From Lonicera japonica (Eukaryota > Streptophyta > Magnoliopsida > Dipsacales > Caprifoliaceae), in contig CM038470.1 of NCBI GenBank assembly GCA_021464415.1, forward strand, positions 8,196,394 through 8,260,393: a stretch of DNA of 64,000 bases, read 5' to 3'. Shown piece after piece: positions 44,337-56,270 of the stretch (its first letter is position 1; every line of letters begins with the position of its first letter). The notes below the pieces were generated by a model. It was not told the DNA's origin, did no database searches, and was given only the letters and a program-made list of their open reading frames with translations. The position numbers were made by a program, and so were the translations under genes.

Positions 44337-46650
44337 TATATATAGTGTTATTAAAAAAACATATATTAAACCCTTAAAGGAAATATGAAATAAATTAATG
44401 TAGAAGTAGATTTTGATTAAGAATCTAAATTGGTGGATATACTTCTCAATTTTTTAAAGGGTTAATATTATCAAAGTATGTCAAAAAATTTCATAAATTA
44501 AGATTAGATTAACTACAAGAAATTGTAGATAAAAAAAATTACCCGAATATAAAGGGTTAAAATCTTATTACTTACGTTTAAATATCAATTTTTTTATGAA
44601 CTAGAAACTTAAAGGAGTAAAATAAAAAACTCAAAAATTTGATATAATTTTTTTTTTAAAAAATTGCCTTTTGCCTTTATATAATAATAAATATATGTAT
44701 AGATATTCTTCATTTTCGTTTTGGAAAGAAAAGAAAAATAGGGACCACAATAAAGGATATGAATGGGGTCAATTGACTTTTAGACTACTTTCCTCCGCTC
44801 AAGCATGCATATATGCCACAATTTTGTCTAAACATTTGACGGTTGTAAAACTACAAGGCAAATCTACTCATTTAGAACAAAAACTTTGTTATACTTGCGA
44901 TATCAAATTGTCCGATTAATAACGAAATATCTGTGAAGAAAAAAAAAATTGTCATAGAATTTGCACATTTTTAACTAAATATTTGTTATGAATCACATTT
45001 TCATCGTATAATATAGTTTTTTTATCATAACAATTTGTGGTGCGTCACAAATTAATTAGTAACGAAACTTCGAATTGCAAAAGTTATAATTGTTAATAGA
45101 TTAGTTCCGAAACTCAGAATTTCATTAATAAAAAGGTGTGTGACATGAAAGGTAAGTACTTAATACTCACATCCAGAAATATAAAACAATTAAATAATGC
45201 GATTGCTTTCCAGGAAAAAAAATGTGCATCCTGCAATTAAAACATTAGTGTAAGCTTCAGGGGATAACAGATTGATTGCATACTGGTGGATTCTCTCCAA
45301 CAAAAATAGAAGAAAGAAAAATTTAGGGGAAAAAGATTTAAAACTTGCCATCATCATGCACCTTTCCTCAAATATGAAAATCTGTAGAAATTTAGTAAAA
45401 AATTTTGAATATTAGGCTTGAAAATATCTTCAAATCTCATAAATTGGACCCAATCTATTTTACTATGTTGAAAATATCATGCCTTTATTTTAAATCTGGA
45501 TATCATTACTTAATTTGAATTAATAAAATATTTAGAAGAAGTTGTGTTTGGATGACGCTACAAATCAAAAAGCCTATAATTACATTTTACAATACTTTTA
45601 CATTTAAACACAAAATGGATTCGTACAAAAAAATTGTGTAGCTAAGTTTTATTATTTTTGACACTATTAAGGCACAGAATATTTTATTTACATATAACAC
45701 ATTCTTAAACTTTAGTTATGTAACAATTTTTCAAACAACATGAAAACGCACAATGAAATAATATTTTCACAAAATAGAAAGTATAACTGTAAAAGAATCA
45801 ATCAAATTTTGTCATTTTTTAAATAAATCATGTTCGTGTTATCTTTTAATAAAAAGCAAAAAATATTGACAATAACACGAGATCAAATGCCACCCAGAAT
45901 TATTATCAAAAAAAGAATAAAAAATGCCACCCAGAGTGAACCAACTCGATCTTCTAGAGAATAAAAAAAAAGTAGTAAAGAAAAAGGGAGACGGGACTAA
46001 TTCCATCTTTGAAAGTGAAATAAAAAAAAAAAGTCTTTCAGGAAGAAGAAAATGTAAATTGTGAAATTGAAAAGGTGAGACAAAATAAAATAAATATAAT
46101 CGATGGTCATGTATATAATTTTTTATCTTTGTGATAATAAAGTTATAAATTCGATTTATGTGGAAGTAATTATCTGTATATTTTTATGTGTTTACTCTTT
46201 GGGAAGTTATTATATTCATCTTTTGTGATGATAATCATTAAATTCTAAATATAAAAAATTTGTTGTGCCCACCTAAAACTAAAAGTGGTGGTCATAAAAT
46301 TATCGTTTCTAAAAAGAAAAAAATAAAAAATAAAAATTAGCCCTACCAAAAAAGAGATAGAAGTTGAGTGAGACGGATATAGTTCATTAAATGATAAACT
46401 TGCATTCTGATTCCCAATAATTATCTTTCCCTCTCTCACCTATTCAGTGTCTCTGCCATAACAAACCAAAATTACAGTCTTTTCAATTTTTTTTTGATAT
46501 ATATGTTTGTACGTGTCTTTGATATCGGTATAATTTCTTTCGTTTTCCTCTGTTTTACCTTCCGGGAAAGTTGATTCCTTTTCTGCAGAATACATGGATT
46601 TCCGTTGAGGAAAAGAAAACTTCTCGGGTCTCAAAAAACAAAAAACACAC
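44337..46650. other. Intergenic stretch upstream of the DUF789 gene
   Basis: No gene. ACTACAAGAAATTGTAG at 44513 and the CGTCACAAATTAATTAGTAACGAAAC region at about 45044 are faintly like CACTA-element ends and subterminal repeats, without partners. The last few hundred bases must include the promoter of the DUF789 gene; I cannot place a TATA box with confidence. Confidence 0.4.
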
Positions 46651-47297
46651 TGAGGTTTGTTTATTCGAGTGATCTATACGTCTCTAAAGTCCAAAAACTT
46701 TCCCACACGATTCTCGTCATTTTCTTTGCGGTTTTTCCCTCTCTCTTTCTCTTTCGTCATTGATTGCGGGAAATTCGGGAGGGTTTTCTCGGGATTTCGA
46801 ATGTTTTAGTCGACCTTTTTTGTGAAGTGAAGTCTCAATTTTGATGGGTTGGAGCTTTCTTCAAGTTTAGTGGAATTTAAATTGTTGTTTACAGTTTTCT
46901 TGGGTTTTTTCTCAAGAAAATCTCGCCGGAGGCCGAATTTTCCGGTTACCGCCAAAAGGGTTTGTATGTTTCAATTGACAACATTTCACCCAGTATCCCA
47001 AATTCCCAATTCCCCCCGTTTTCTTTCTAAAACGCGAGTATAGAGAGATAGTGTGTTTTTTTAGACAGAGATTTTCTATAAATTAACTGCGCAAACGTCA
47101 AAAAATAGAAGAGTCTTTTGTAAATCGATTTGCCTTCTCACTCTTTCTCTCTCTTCAAGGGAAAGAAAATCCCGTTAATTCCTCTCTCCCCTCTCTCTCT
47201 CTCTCTCTGTTTTTCCTCTGTTCTTTGGGGCTTCCTCTGTTTACAGGGTTAGGGCACCTCTCTCTCTTTCTGTCTCTTCCACACACAGACACAAGCA
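46651..47297 (+). promoter_or_regulatory. Probable long CT-rich 5' leader of the DUF789 gene, with short upstream ORFs
   Basis: From about 46650 the composition changes to TC-rich and GC-richer sequence, ending in a (CT)n tract at 47190-47209 and CTCTCTCTTTCTGTCTC before the start. Two short upstream ORFs are visible: ATG TTT TAG at 46801-46809 and a nine-codon frame from ATG 46844 to TAG 46870. Whether the leader is one exon or spliced is unknown. Leader status is inferred from composition. Confidence 0.45.
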
Positions 47298-48947
47298 ATG
47301 ATTTTGGAGAAAGGATCAATGGAATCAAACCTTGAATGCTTCCTGGATTGCACAACACCACTGGTTCAATCCCAATTCTTACCCAAGGTTTGATTTTTTC
47401 CCCTTATCCTTGAAATTTTCCCTTGAAAAGAAAATTATGATGGACCGACAAGTTTATATTTGTGTGGGTGTTTATGAATCCTCAATACTTTTATGATTGA
47501 TGATGGTTTTCATATGTAATATTTTAATTTGCAGAGTGAAATGAGAAATCTTAATAAGCTCTGGCATCCATGGGAAAGAGAAAAAGTTGAATATTTCACA
47601 TTGAGTGATCTTTGGAATTGTTACGATGAATTGAGTGCTTATGGGGCAGGAGTTCCAATCAATTTAGATAATGGAGAAACTTTAGTCCAATATTATGTCC
47701 CTTATATCTCTGCAATTCAAATCTTTACCAGCAATTCATCCTTTAACTCTTTAAGGTATCTCTTTTTTTTTTCTTCATTTTCACTAAAATTTGAACTATT
47801 TTAATTTTTAAGCATTTTCTATAAGTTGAAGTATCCATTTGATTGTTTCCCTAAAAAATTGCTCCCATTTGAATGCTTATTAGTTAGTCAATGTTTGTTA
47901 CTCCCGTTAAAGTAATCCTTATCTGAATCGTCTTTGAAGTATTCAAAACACCAATTTTTATTTGGTTCTTTCTTCTGAATTTGTCAATGGTACTACATGA
48001 AATTCGTGGCTTTTGCTTTAAAGAAGAACCCATCTTTGTTTGGTTCTTTCTTTTGAATTCTTCAATCGTACAACTTGGAAATCTTGGTTTTGTTTTGTTT
48101 AGAAGAAAGATGTGATGGTTGAATTTAAATTTGAATGCAATTTGTTTATAGGGAAGAGACTGATTCGGTTTGTGAGACGAGGGATTCTTTTAGCGATTCG
48201 TACAGTGAGGAGAGTAGCGAAAGTGAAAAGTTATCGAGGTGGGATGGATGTTCATCCGAAGAGGGAGTTTTCGAACATGAGAACCTATGGCGTATTAATG
48301 ATAGATTGGGGTGCCTGTATTTTCAGTACTTTGAGAGATCAACTCCTTATGGAAGAGTTCCTCTCATGGATAAGGTACCACCCCCTTCAAGCATTACTTC
48401 TTGTACCTTCCGTTTGTTCTTTACTTGTTGCATTTTATTTGCTTATGCATTTTTTAGTTGTCTTTAATATCTTGGAATCGGTATCAGTCAAAAGAACTTG
48501 AGACTAATCATAGTGGTAGTGAAAATTGTAATTGATGTTTTGGAATCATGATAAAGACGGAGTGAAACTTTTACTTTTCAATATGAATCAAAGATATGTT
48601 ATCATCTTTATTATATTCTCTGTCTCTAGTGTACGAATTGATAACAAACTTAGGTTTCCTCTTTTATATTAGTTAAATTAAATAAATTGTGCTACGTGAG
48701 CTTTGTTGTTGCCTTTGTATTTTTTGTTTATTGGATGCATTTGTCTGGAGAAATGGATAATCTTGTTCCTCGTGAAACATGAGTTTTTTCAGATTTTATG
48801 ATGACAGTGACAATTTTTTTTCTGAAAAATCTAATTGACTCCATTCTTGTGCACTTTCAGATCAATGGATTATCTCAAAGATACCCTGGATTAATGTCAC
48901 TAAGAAGTGTCGATCTTTCACCGGCTAGTTGGATGGCAGTTGCTTGG

Positions 48948-48982
<35 letters not shown>

Positions 48983-49800
48983 CATACAAATGAATATGCA
49001 AAGAGTTTTAGATGTATATTAGTGCCACTTCCTTCGATCTTTGTGGAAAATCTTTAGGCTCCTAAAACAAAGATACTTGAACATACACAGTAAATTTGTA
49101 ATCCCAAAATGCTTGTTTGAGATGGTGGTACTAATCCGCGATTGCCAGAGCAATTGTTAGTTATACCAACTGCTTTTATGGTATTACCTTGTTTGTGCAA
49201 GAACTATATTGAAAGTCAAACATGATCATGCTTTCAGAATAAATTAGTTCAAAATAAAGTAGAAAAGAATAACAAAGAAAGGATTACTAACTAAATCTGT
49301 TGATTTGAATTGACATTTTAGGTACCCAATATACCACATACCTATGGGAAGAACCATAAAAGACTTGTCCACATGCTTTCTCACATACCACACCCTTTCA
49401 TCTTCTTTTCAAGGTAAAATTCTTGCGGTCCATCCTACATACTTTTGCTCATATATTCCCTTCCCCCCTTTTAGTCAAACTTTTTCTTGAAACCCCTTTT
49501 TGCAATTGAGATATTTGCATAAATTCTACGCGTTTTTGATGTCTATGTAAATGGATAGACATGGAGCTTGAAGATGAATTGGGGAGTACAGAAAGAAAGG
49601 AAAGGGAAATAGAAGGCATATCTCTCCCTCCATTTGGTTTAGCCACTTACAAGATGCAAGGGGATGTGTGGGCCTCGAGCAAGACTGGGCGGGACCAAGG
49701 GAGGCTTGTGTCCCTTTGGAGCGTGGCTGATTCTTGGCTAAAGCAATTGAGGGTCCAACACCATGACTTCAATTATTTCACGGGGATTCGGCGTGGCTAA
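47298..49800 (+). CDS. DUF789-family protein, six coding exons, 317 residues
   Basis: Exons joined by GT..AG sites: 47298-47387, 47535-47755, 48152-48374, 48861-48946, 49322-49413 and 49559-49800 (954 nt, phases 0, 2, 0, 2, 1). The protein reads in order through the family's landmarks: LSDLWNCYDELSAYGAGVP (about residues 50-70), YYVPYISAIQI (about 80-90), an acidic Ser-rich insert (105-140), LGCLYFQYFERSTPYGRVPL (about 155-175), SLRSVDLSPASWMAVAWYPI (about 191-210), LSTCFLTYHTLSS (about 222-234), SLPPFGLATYK (about 260) and WLKQLRVQHHDFNYF near the end. DUF789 proteins are plant-specific and widespread; their biochemical role is not established, so I give none. No signal peptide or membrane segment. 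The start is the first ATG after the CT-rich leader; an in-frame ATG at codon 8 is an alternative. Intron 4 has an unusual donor, GTCTCTCT. Confidence 0.93.
48947..48979 (+). repeat. (TC)n(TA)n microsatellite at the donor of DUF789 intron 4
   Basis: The exon ends GCTTG and the intron begins directly with a GTCTCTCTCT run followed by TATATATATATGT. The microsatellite thus forms the 5' splice site itself and departs from the GTAAGT consensus. Confidence 0.85.
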
Positions 49801-50798
49801 GCTTGTAGCTAAAAGGGGTCGGACTGATATACTAATCTTTATTTGCCTTCTGGGCTTTTGAAGGAATTTGACTTGAAAGAGTGAGAGGAATGTTTGGTTT
49901 TGTACTTAATTTGTAGTGAATTTTCCTCTTTCCATCGAAATCCTGTGTTTGGGTATAACGACAAGACCAGTGTTGGGTTTGTAACGAGTTTGGAGTTACA
50001 GTAGATTGTCTTTCCTTCTAGGTTTTGAAAAACTTTTATGTGGAGAGTTGATAAATGTGTAAGAGGTGAGAAAATAGATGAAGGAGAGGGGGTAAAAACT
50101 CTTGTTGCTGCTCTGTTGAAACTCTCTGAATTCTTAGGAATGTTGTATTACTTTTTCGTGACTTCAAATGGAGCCCTGGAATTGAGAGGGTAATGCTTTA
50201 CAGGCTTTTGTACAACTCTGTCTCTTTGTGCTTCTTTTAAGTGTTCTTCATCTTCTAAAATTTACATTAACGCTTTACCCCTTACCTCTAATAAGCAAAT
50301 TTTACCGTAAATGATAAAAACAGAATATTCTTTGATAATTATATCAAAGGGGAAAAAAGTGTTGGGATTTGAAGAAAAATGAATCCATAGAAAAGGGGCA
50401 ATGGGAATAGTTTGACAAATTGGCAAAATTTATGTTTGGATTGAAGAAAGGGCGGTGACATTTCACTTTCGAAGGCCTCTCTCGTTTTTGTGGTCTTTAA
50501 AACAACTTTTAATTGGGTGTGCCTTGCTTATTCTTTTTCCTCATTTATAATCCTTGATTTCTTGGCCTAATTGTATCATAGTAACTCCTCAAATTCTTAG
50601 CCTAAAGATTTTTATAACTGCTTACAAAAGCATAAAAATGTTTGAGATGGCAACATTTTTAATTACACCTAATTAGTGAAATCATTGGAAATGTTGTAAG
50701 ACCTTAAAATGTGGTGTTTCCTAGCAATATATATATATATATATATATATATTTTATATATTTAACAAAGAGTTTTTTTAATGAATACTTTAAATAGA
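49801..50798. other. 3' UTR of the DUF789 gene and spacer
   Basis: The first 300-450 bases are mixed in composition and probably transcribed. A TA repeat at about 50727-50752 lies just before the Mutator-like element. No further gene. Confidence 0.45.
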
Positions 50799-51412
50799 GT
50801 AAATTTTTTATGTGGATAAAATTATATAAGGTCATGAGGGCGCGTTAAGAAAGTGTCACTAGTCACCTTTAACGTAATTCAACCCTAGTTAAGTAATATA
50901 ATAATTTAAAACACTTATTAAAAAAACACCTACTAAATTTATTTTTTTCAGATTCCATTGTTTTGTATTTTAATCCAATAGAAGAAAAATTCTTCACCAT
51001 AAGAGTATTACCAAGTTCACAAATTCACGTACAATTTAAAGACACTGAATTTCTTAATTCTTATTCTTCTTTCTTTTAATTTGATTTGTCTGTTCTATAG
51101 GCATAATTTAATCATTAATTTTGTTATCCAATGGATTTTCATCACTTGTTTATGTTTGTGTGAATAAATTCTTTTTATTTTGTGCAATATTCGACACGAC
51201 CCTCGAACTCAACACGAACTTGACACGAAGTTGTTGGGTTTAGGTCAAGTACAAACAAATTCGGGCCAATTTCATGTCAAACACAGCAAAATCATTTACA
51301 TTATATCTAGACTGCACAGTTTAAACTGCTTCTTTTTGCACATTTTGAACTGATGCTGTGCAACATTGTCTTGTTCTTACTTTGGCTGATGTTGTGCCAT
51401 ATTGTGAAACCA

Positions 51413-51528
51413 GATTTTGTGTTAGGCACCATTATAATGATTTTAGAAAGGTTAATAATGGTGGAAAACTATTGAAAGAAGCTTTCTAGCTAGAATTATG
51501 CTAGGGCTAGTATTGAAAAATACTTTGA
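51413..51528 (+). pseudogene. MULE transposase, upstream piece
   Basis: The frame starting near 51413 reads RFCVRHHYNDFRKVNNGGKL, matching the H-R-x-C-x-R-H-l-x-x-N-F segment that lies after the catalytic domain in MuDR transposases. It then stops at a TAG; after a frame change NYARASIEKYFECCMEQLKK continues the homology. The DDE catalytic part upstream has been lost. Confidence 0.7.
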
Positions 51529-52482
51529 ATGTTGTATGGAACAATTAAAGAAATTGAAAGAGGTAGCATGGGACTAGATAAACACAGGATTACACCAAAG
51601 TATTGGAGTAGGTCGCACTTTCAAATACATTCCAAATATGACATCCATATTAATAACCATTGTGAGATCTTTAACATTTTTATTCTTAAGGCTAAAAACA
51701 AGCAAATCATATCTATGTTTGAATGTATTAGATCATTATTGATGGTTAGGATAAGGAAAAATAGAGAGAGCATGAGGTCACATCCAATTAAAGTGTGTCA
51801 TTGGATAGAACAAAAGTTAGAGTATCTTGGTACTTTTGTACCTAATTTCATAAGTTTGTGGTTTGGTAGGAATGAATACCAAGTTAGTAGCAGTCCTGAT
51901 GTGCAATTTGTGGTGAATTTAAAGGCTAGAACATGTAGTTGTAAAGTGTGGGAGTCAAGTGGTGTGCCATGTTTCCATGCCGTGTGTGCAATTGTTAATA
52001 AACATGAGAAGCCCACAAATTATGTTTACTCATGTTTTACAAAAGAGAGGAATATGGACATTTATCAACACATTGTCTCACCAATCAATGACAAGGCTAT
52101 GTGGGCACACTCTTCTTTGACTCCACTTATACCACCTGATGTTAAAGCACAAGTTGGTAGGCGCAATAAAACAAGGAATAAGAAGGAGGATGAATCTATG
52201 GCTCCAACATGAAGAAACTTAAGGAAAAGATGGATAGCTATGACTTGTAGAAAATGTGGCTATAGTGGTCACAATGCAATGACTTGTAAGGAATATAGAG
52301 GTGTTGAGAGCAGTGGTGGAATAGGTAGTGGTTCAACTAGTGGCAGGGGTAGAAGGGGCAATGCTTCAGGTGGTGGTAGGGGCAGTGCTGTAGCTAGTGG
52401 CAAGGCAGCTCCAAGGCAATTTACTACTGCTACTGAGTTGGTTAGGGGAATGCATGTAAGTACGTATGCTTCTTCATATTAA
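51529..52482 (+). pseudogene. MuDR-type transposase C-terminus: SWIM zinc finger and CCHC knuckle split by one TGA
   Basis: Open for 227 codons (51529-52212). Landmarks are PKYWSRSHF, then D..INNHCEIFN and I.SMFECIR, the standard MULE series. A SWIM zinc finger follows with C136, C138, C148 and H150 (CSCKVWESSGVPCFHA). After an in-frame TGA at 52210-52212 the same frame continues and gives a zinc knuckle CRKCGYSGHNAMTC (CX2CX4HX4C) from 52246, then a Gly/Ser/Arg-rich tail to 52482. SWIM and knuckle motifs bind DNA or protein in Mutator transposases. The catalytic DDE domain is missing upstream, so it cannot transpose. A CGA to TGA change would explain the stop (inference). Confidence 0.88.
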
Positions 52483-53148
52483 CTTTCTTGTTAAATTTAA
52501 TGCTTCTTTGTAATTACCTGTTATGAATGACCACTTTTGAATTTATTTATGTAGGCAAAGTGAAAAAAAGGTAGTCCGATCAAAGCCAAGAGTATGCAGT
52601 CAATCACAAAGCTAATTAGTACCAAAATCCTTACTTAATTGATGATATAATGGGAAATGTAAGTATAGGTTGGCTTCTTTTTTTTAGAAGGGAAAATGTA
52701 AGTAATTATGGATGTGGGCATTTTTTGGGGAATATAAGTAATGGTATTTTTTTTTCTTGGGATATAAGTAATGATATATAAGTAGGATATAGTTAGTAGC
52801 AACTATTGTTGCAATTGTGATTTCAATGGTATAATATTGTTATTATTGGATTTTAATGTAACATTTCTATAAGTTTATTGCATACACAAGGCATTCATTG
52901 CATTCTTCTATTTCATGGCATACACAGTGCAGTAATTGCACAAAACAAAGCATTATAGTCATAGATAAACAAACAAGAAACTATTACATTTTCATTGAAA
53001 ACATAGCATCCAAATGCATTTCATTGTATTAGATAAAATACTTCCACAGTTACAAAAACCAGAGCATCCATGATACATTTCATTTCATTAAAAGAAATAA
53101 AGAAGAAAGAACATAGCATCAGTTTATCCCTCCTCCACAATTACAAAC
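52483..53148. other. Spacer inside the Mutator-like element
   Basis: AT-rich with repeated GTAAGTAAT/ATATAAGTAAT blocks (52650-52800). No coding seen. It probably contains the facing 3' ends of the transposase and the GRF frame. Confidence 0.5.
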
Positions 53149-53412
53149 TTAAGTGGAGCTCTCTCCATCTTCATGGGCACTGTTGAAGAAAAACCAAAGT
53201 ATCACAACACAAGCAATTATAGCAATCCACATTTTCTTTGGAGTTCCCCTCTTAACACTTCCTCCTTGAGTTGTCCACATGTACATATTTTCCCACAAGG
53301 AAAACTTGCATTTGATCTATTTTGGGCATGTTATGAACCTTATATCTGGATTTTGTGGAGTTTTGGAGGTCTTCACAATATTAACCCTTCCACAATAGCA
53401 ATAAAGAGTCAT
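53149..53412 (-). pseudogene. GRF-type zinc-finger protein with C-terminal membrane segment, one internal stop
   Basis: Starting at ATG 53412 the minus strand encodes 87 codons. The N-terminus MTLYCYCGRVNIVKTSKTP... then NP.IRF and TCP fits the GRF zinc finger pattern (CxCG ... TS.T..NPGRRFxxCP ... CxFFxW). After a TAG at codon 32 (53317-53319) the frame goes on with CKFSLWE, matching C.FF.W.D, and ends with a hydrophobic segment MWIAIIACVVILWFFF, a likely membrane helix. GRF fingers bind nucleic acid. A small GRF plus membrane-helix protein is known in plants, often next to transposons. Here it lies tail to tail with the transposase inside the TIRs. The internal stop makes it a pseudogene. 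Its leader would be the TC-rich strand upstream (53450-53560). Confidence 0.75.
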
Positions 53413-54180
53413 ATCTCTATTTTTGTTTTTGCCCAGATCTGGTAGTCCATTATTACTTTATCTTTCTTCTTTTATATTTTGTTTCTCTATTTTCTTCTAT
53501 TTTGCTTCTCTCATTCTTCCCTTTATTTTTCTATTTTTGGGCGTGGTTGTATGATCATTCGTTAAGGTTTGGGCAATAAAACGTGGAGGGAAATGTATCA
53601 TTTTGTGGTCTGACATTTTTGCCCCTAAAAATGGCAAGAAATGGGATTCTGTCAAAATTAAACGAAAAATGTGAATGGAAGGGCCAAAGTGACACTTGCT
53701 AATAGTTTAAGGGTCAAAATGGAGCGTTTTATAGTTTAGTGGCAAAAGTGACACTAGGCCAATAGTTTAAAGGTCATTTAGGTAGTTTATTCAAACGATC
53801 ATTTGAATGAGTAGTGTTCGGGTTGGCGATAACACTATAATATGTACATGCGTCTTGACACGACACGAACATGACCTATAAACCTGAATCAAACATTTTA
53901 TATTTTGTTTTTAGTTTTTATAGCGATAGTTTGGTAGAAATACAGGGAAAGACAATGAAAAAAAAATTTGCTCTATCTTAAAAAAAATAAAAAAATACCC
54001 GTCTTTTGGAAACTTACAATTCCAAAAAAACAGCAACATATTTAAAGAAATGTTTTTATTTTCCTAAATTTTTATATTATTTATTTAGAGTTAAATCGAG
54101 TTAAATTAGAGTTAACAAGTAACACTTTCTTATTGTACCCTCATGACCTCATCTAACTTTGTCTACATAAAAAATTTACT

Positions 54181-55372
54181 TTGTTAAATGTAGCTATACT
54201 CGTATAGAGCCTTACATTTTTCATTTATAGAATTTTTAAGATACGCCCAAAAAATCTACTATAATATTTTCCTTAAAAATAAGATCATCTCTCTTATATT
54301 TTCATGAACTCAAAAGCAAGATTTTATTTGACTTCTTGAAGTGAGCCAATAAACTATTATCTAATTATTAAATTGGCCCAAATGGGGAAACCTTATCCAA
54401 AGAATTAAAATCATATTGATTCACACATTAGTGCAACTACTAACCATATTGTACATATATATTAAATTAATAAAAAACAAAATTAAACAAATATTTTGTG
54501 TTCAACAACCAACAAACAAAATTAGCACTAAATAAAACCATGATTGGCTCTCCTTTTGTCAAATGGGATTGATTATCAACAGATTGGTTTTAGCTTTTAT
54601 TTTGTCAATGATCATTGCCCTTTGTCATGTGTCATGTGTCACATTGGTGAAAGCTCCCTCTTCCTTAATGTGTTCATATATATTACCCCAACATAATGGT
54701 TAATTTTATAATATAATTCTGTGCCCGTTGATTATGAAAGCTCAATCAAAAAGTGAAAATATGTTATATTTCTAATAATTGTTATTTTATAATATGTTTA
54801 ATTAAAAACAATTAAGATAAAGAGATCCGGAATTGGCACAATAATTAATAGTATGAGTTATTACACAAATTATCATGGTTCAAACTTTCTCTCCTTCCCC
54901 TAAAGAATTATAGGATTTCACCAACGCTCATATAGCCAAAAAAAAAAGAGTAGAAAACTAAATGTCAACATAAATTTTCCATGAGTATTATATTACAAAT
55001 AATCGAAAAATAAAAAGAGCTTGGTTTATATAATTGACTTAAATTCAATAAACTAAAGAACTTCAAATTATATTCAAGTTTAGTTTATTTATTTCACTGA
55101 CAAATAACACAAGTTGATTCGTTTTACTCAGGTCTGGTAATAATAGAGATGAGTCAATTAACCTACAATTGTGGCATCCCTTGCAAATGAATTGGAGGAA
55201 GTAGTGAAAGTGATGGATCCACTCACACTGGATGGCGATGGAGGAGACAATTGTGGGAGGGGTGGGGGTGGGGGTGGGGGTGCATTTAATTATGATTACA
55301 CCATCTATCAGTGCCCAGACTCTTTCATTTCATTGACGCGCATTCACCGTCGTCTTGAATAATTTTAATTTG
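54181..55372. other. Intergenic stretch with a SINE-like B box and a G-run array
   Basis: No gene. GGTTCAAACTTTCTC at 54889 resembles a pol III B box. A G-rich array (GGGAGGGGTGGGGGTGGGGG...) at 55255-55280 has G-quadruplex potential and lies in a chance frame of 63 codons (55171-55362). Confidence 0.45.
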
Positions 55373-56270
55373 CAAAAAAAATTAATACATTTTGTAAAAA
55401 AAATATTTTTACAATTTTTTAAAAAAACTTTAACACCTAGTTAAGAATTGTATAAAAGAATCATATAAATTATAAACTCAATTTAAACATCTACGTCATA
55501 TTTCTCTCTCCTTAATTTCTTATAAAAACTTTAAAATGACATAAGTAATAATTTAAAAATTAGTTTTTAATATAATTTATATATTTGAAATCTATTAATC
55601 AAGAGTTACAAAATAAGACATATTGGGACTATGAAATTATGTATAAAAACATTTCATTCAAAACTATTAAATATTCCATATATTGATATATTCCATTTGT
55701 GTGATTTTTATTCATCAATTTAAATTTTACCATCAGAGCATAAAATGGATATGTGTAAAACTCCCTTACACATATGATTTTACACAAAAAAAAAATATAG
55801 AAAACCATTGGAGATCATATACAACCGTCTTGTAAAATTTACTAGTTTTGTTAAAAAAAAAATAGTCTCTAGTAGTCTTTTAAGAAACTTTGACATCTAA
55901 GATTTGTGTAAAATACAAAAGCAATTTACACATCCACATCATTTTTCTCTCTCCTCAACTTTTTACAAAAAAATAAATTAAAATGATATAACTAAAAATC
56001 TAAAATATAGTTTTAATAGAATTTATATATTTGAAATCAAGCTAAAAAATAAGATCCATCATAATTATGAAATTATATGTAAAACAAATTATATAAAATT
56101 ATTGAACATTATATATAATGATATATTCTATTTTTGTAATTTTTAATGGTTCATTTAAAATTTTCACATAAGTACTATTATAATACAATATATATATATA
56201 TATATATTTAAAACTTCCTTATATATAAAATTTTATGCAAAAAAAAATAATATAATTATTGAAGATGCTC
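55373..56270 (-). mobile_element. Two GAGCATCTC-family MITEs in tandem (copies F and G)
   Basis: Copy F is about 55373-55817 and copy G about 55818-56270. Both align in reverse orientation with copy A (39586-40026): CATCNACRTCATNTTTCTCTC, AATTTATATATTTGAAATC and TTTTACACAAAA-type tips. G ends GAAGATGCTC followed by TTA. F's right tip is ATTGGAGATCAT. Both are noncoding and differ from each other widely, so they are old. Confidence 0.65.

Larger units (their letters stand above)
50799..54180 (+). mobile_element. Mutator-like element (MuDR type), degenerate, with TIRs
   Basis: Left TIR 50799-50884 and right TIR about 54092-54180 match inverted over ~80 bp at roughly 75-80% (AGTAAATTTTTTATGTRGA, then GGTCATGAGGG and TAAGAAAGTGT). 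The tips are followed outside by similar sequence (ATTTAACAAAG on both sides), so the exact ends and the 9-bp duplication cannot be fixed. Inside, on the plus strand, are transposase remnants with a SWIM finger and zinc knuckle; on the minus strand lies a GRF zinc-finger frame. Size 3.4 kb, all coding parts broken. Confidence 0.8.

Noticed and set aside
48112..48501. A 129-codon frame overlapping DUF789 exon 3
   Set aside because: The frame used by the gene is the +1 neighbour, whose translation continues the DUF789 landmarks and joins at canonical splice sites.
51798..52016. A 72-codon minus-strand frame
   Set aside because: Antisense shadow of the SWIM region of the Mutator-type transposase.
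53173..53445. A 90-codon plus-strand protein
   Set aside because: It is the antisense shadow of the GRF zinc-finger frame on the minus strand.
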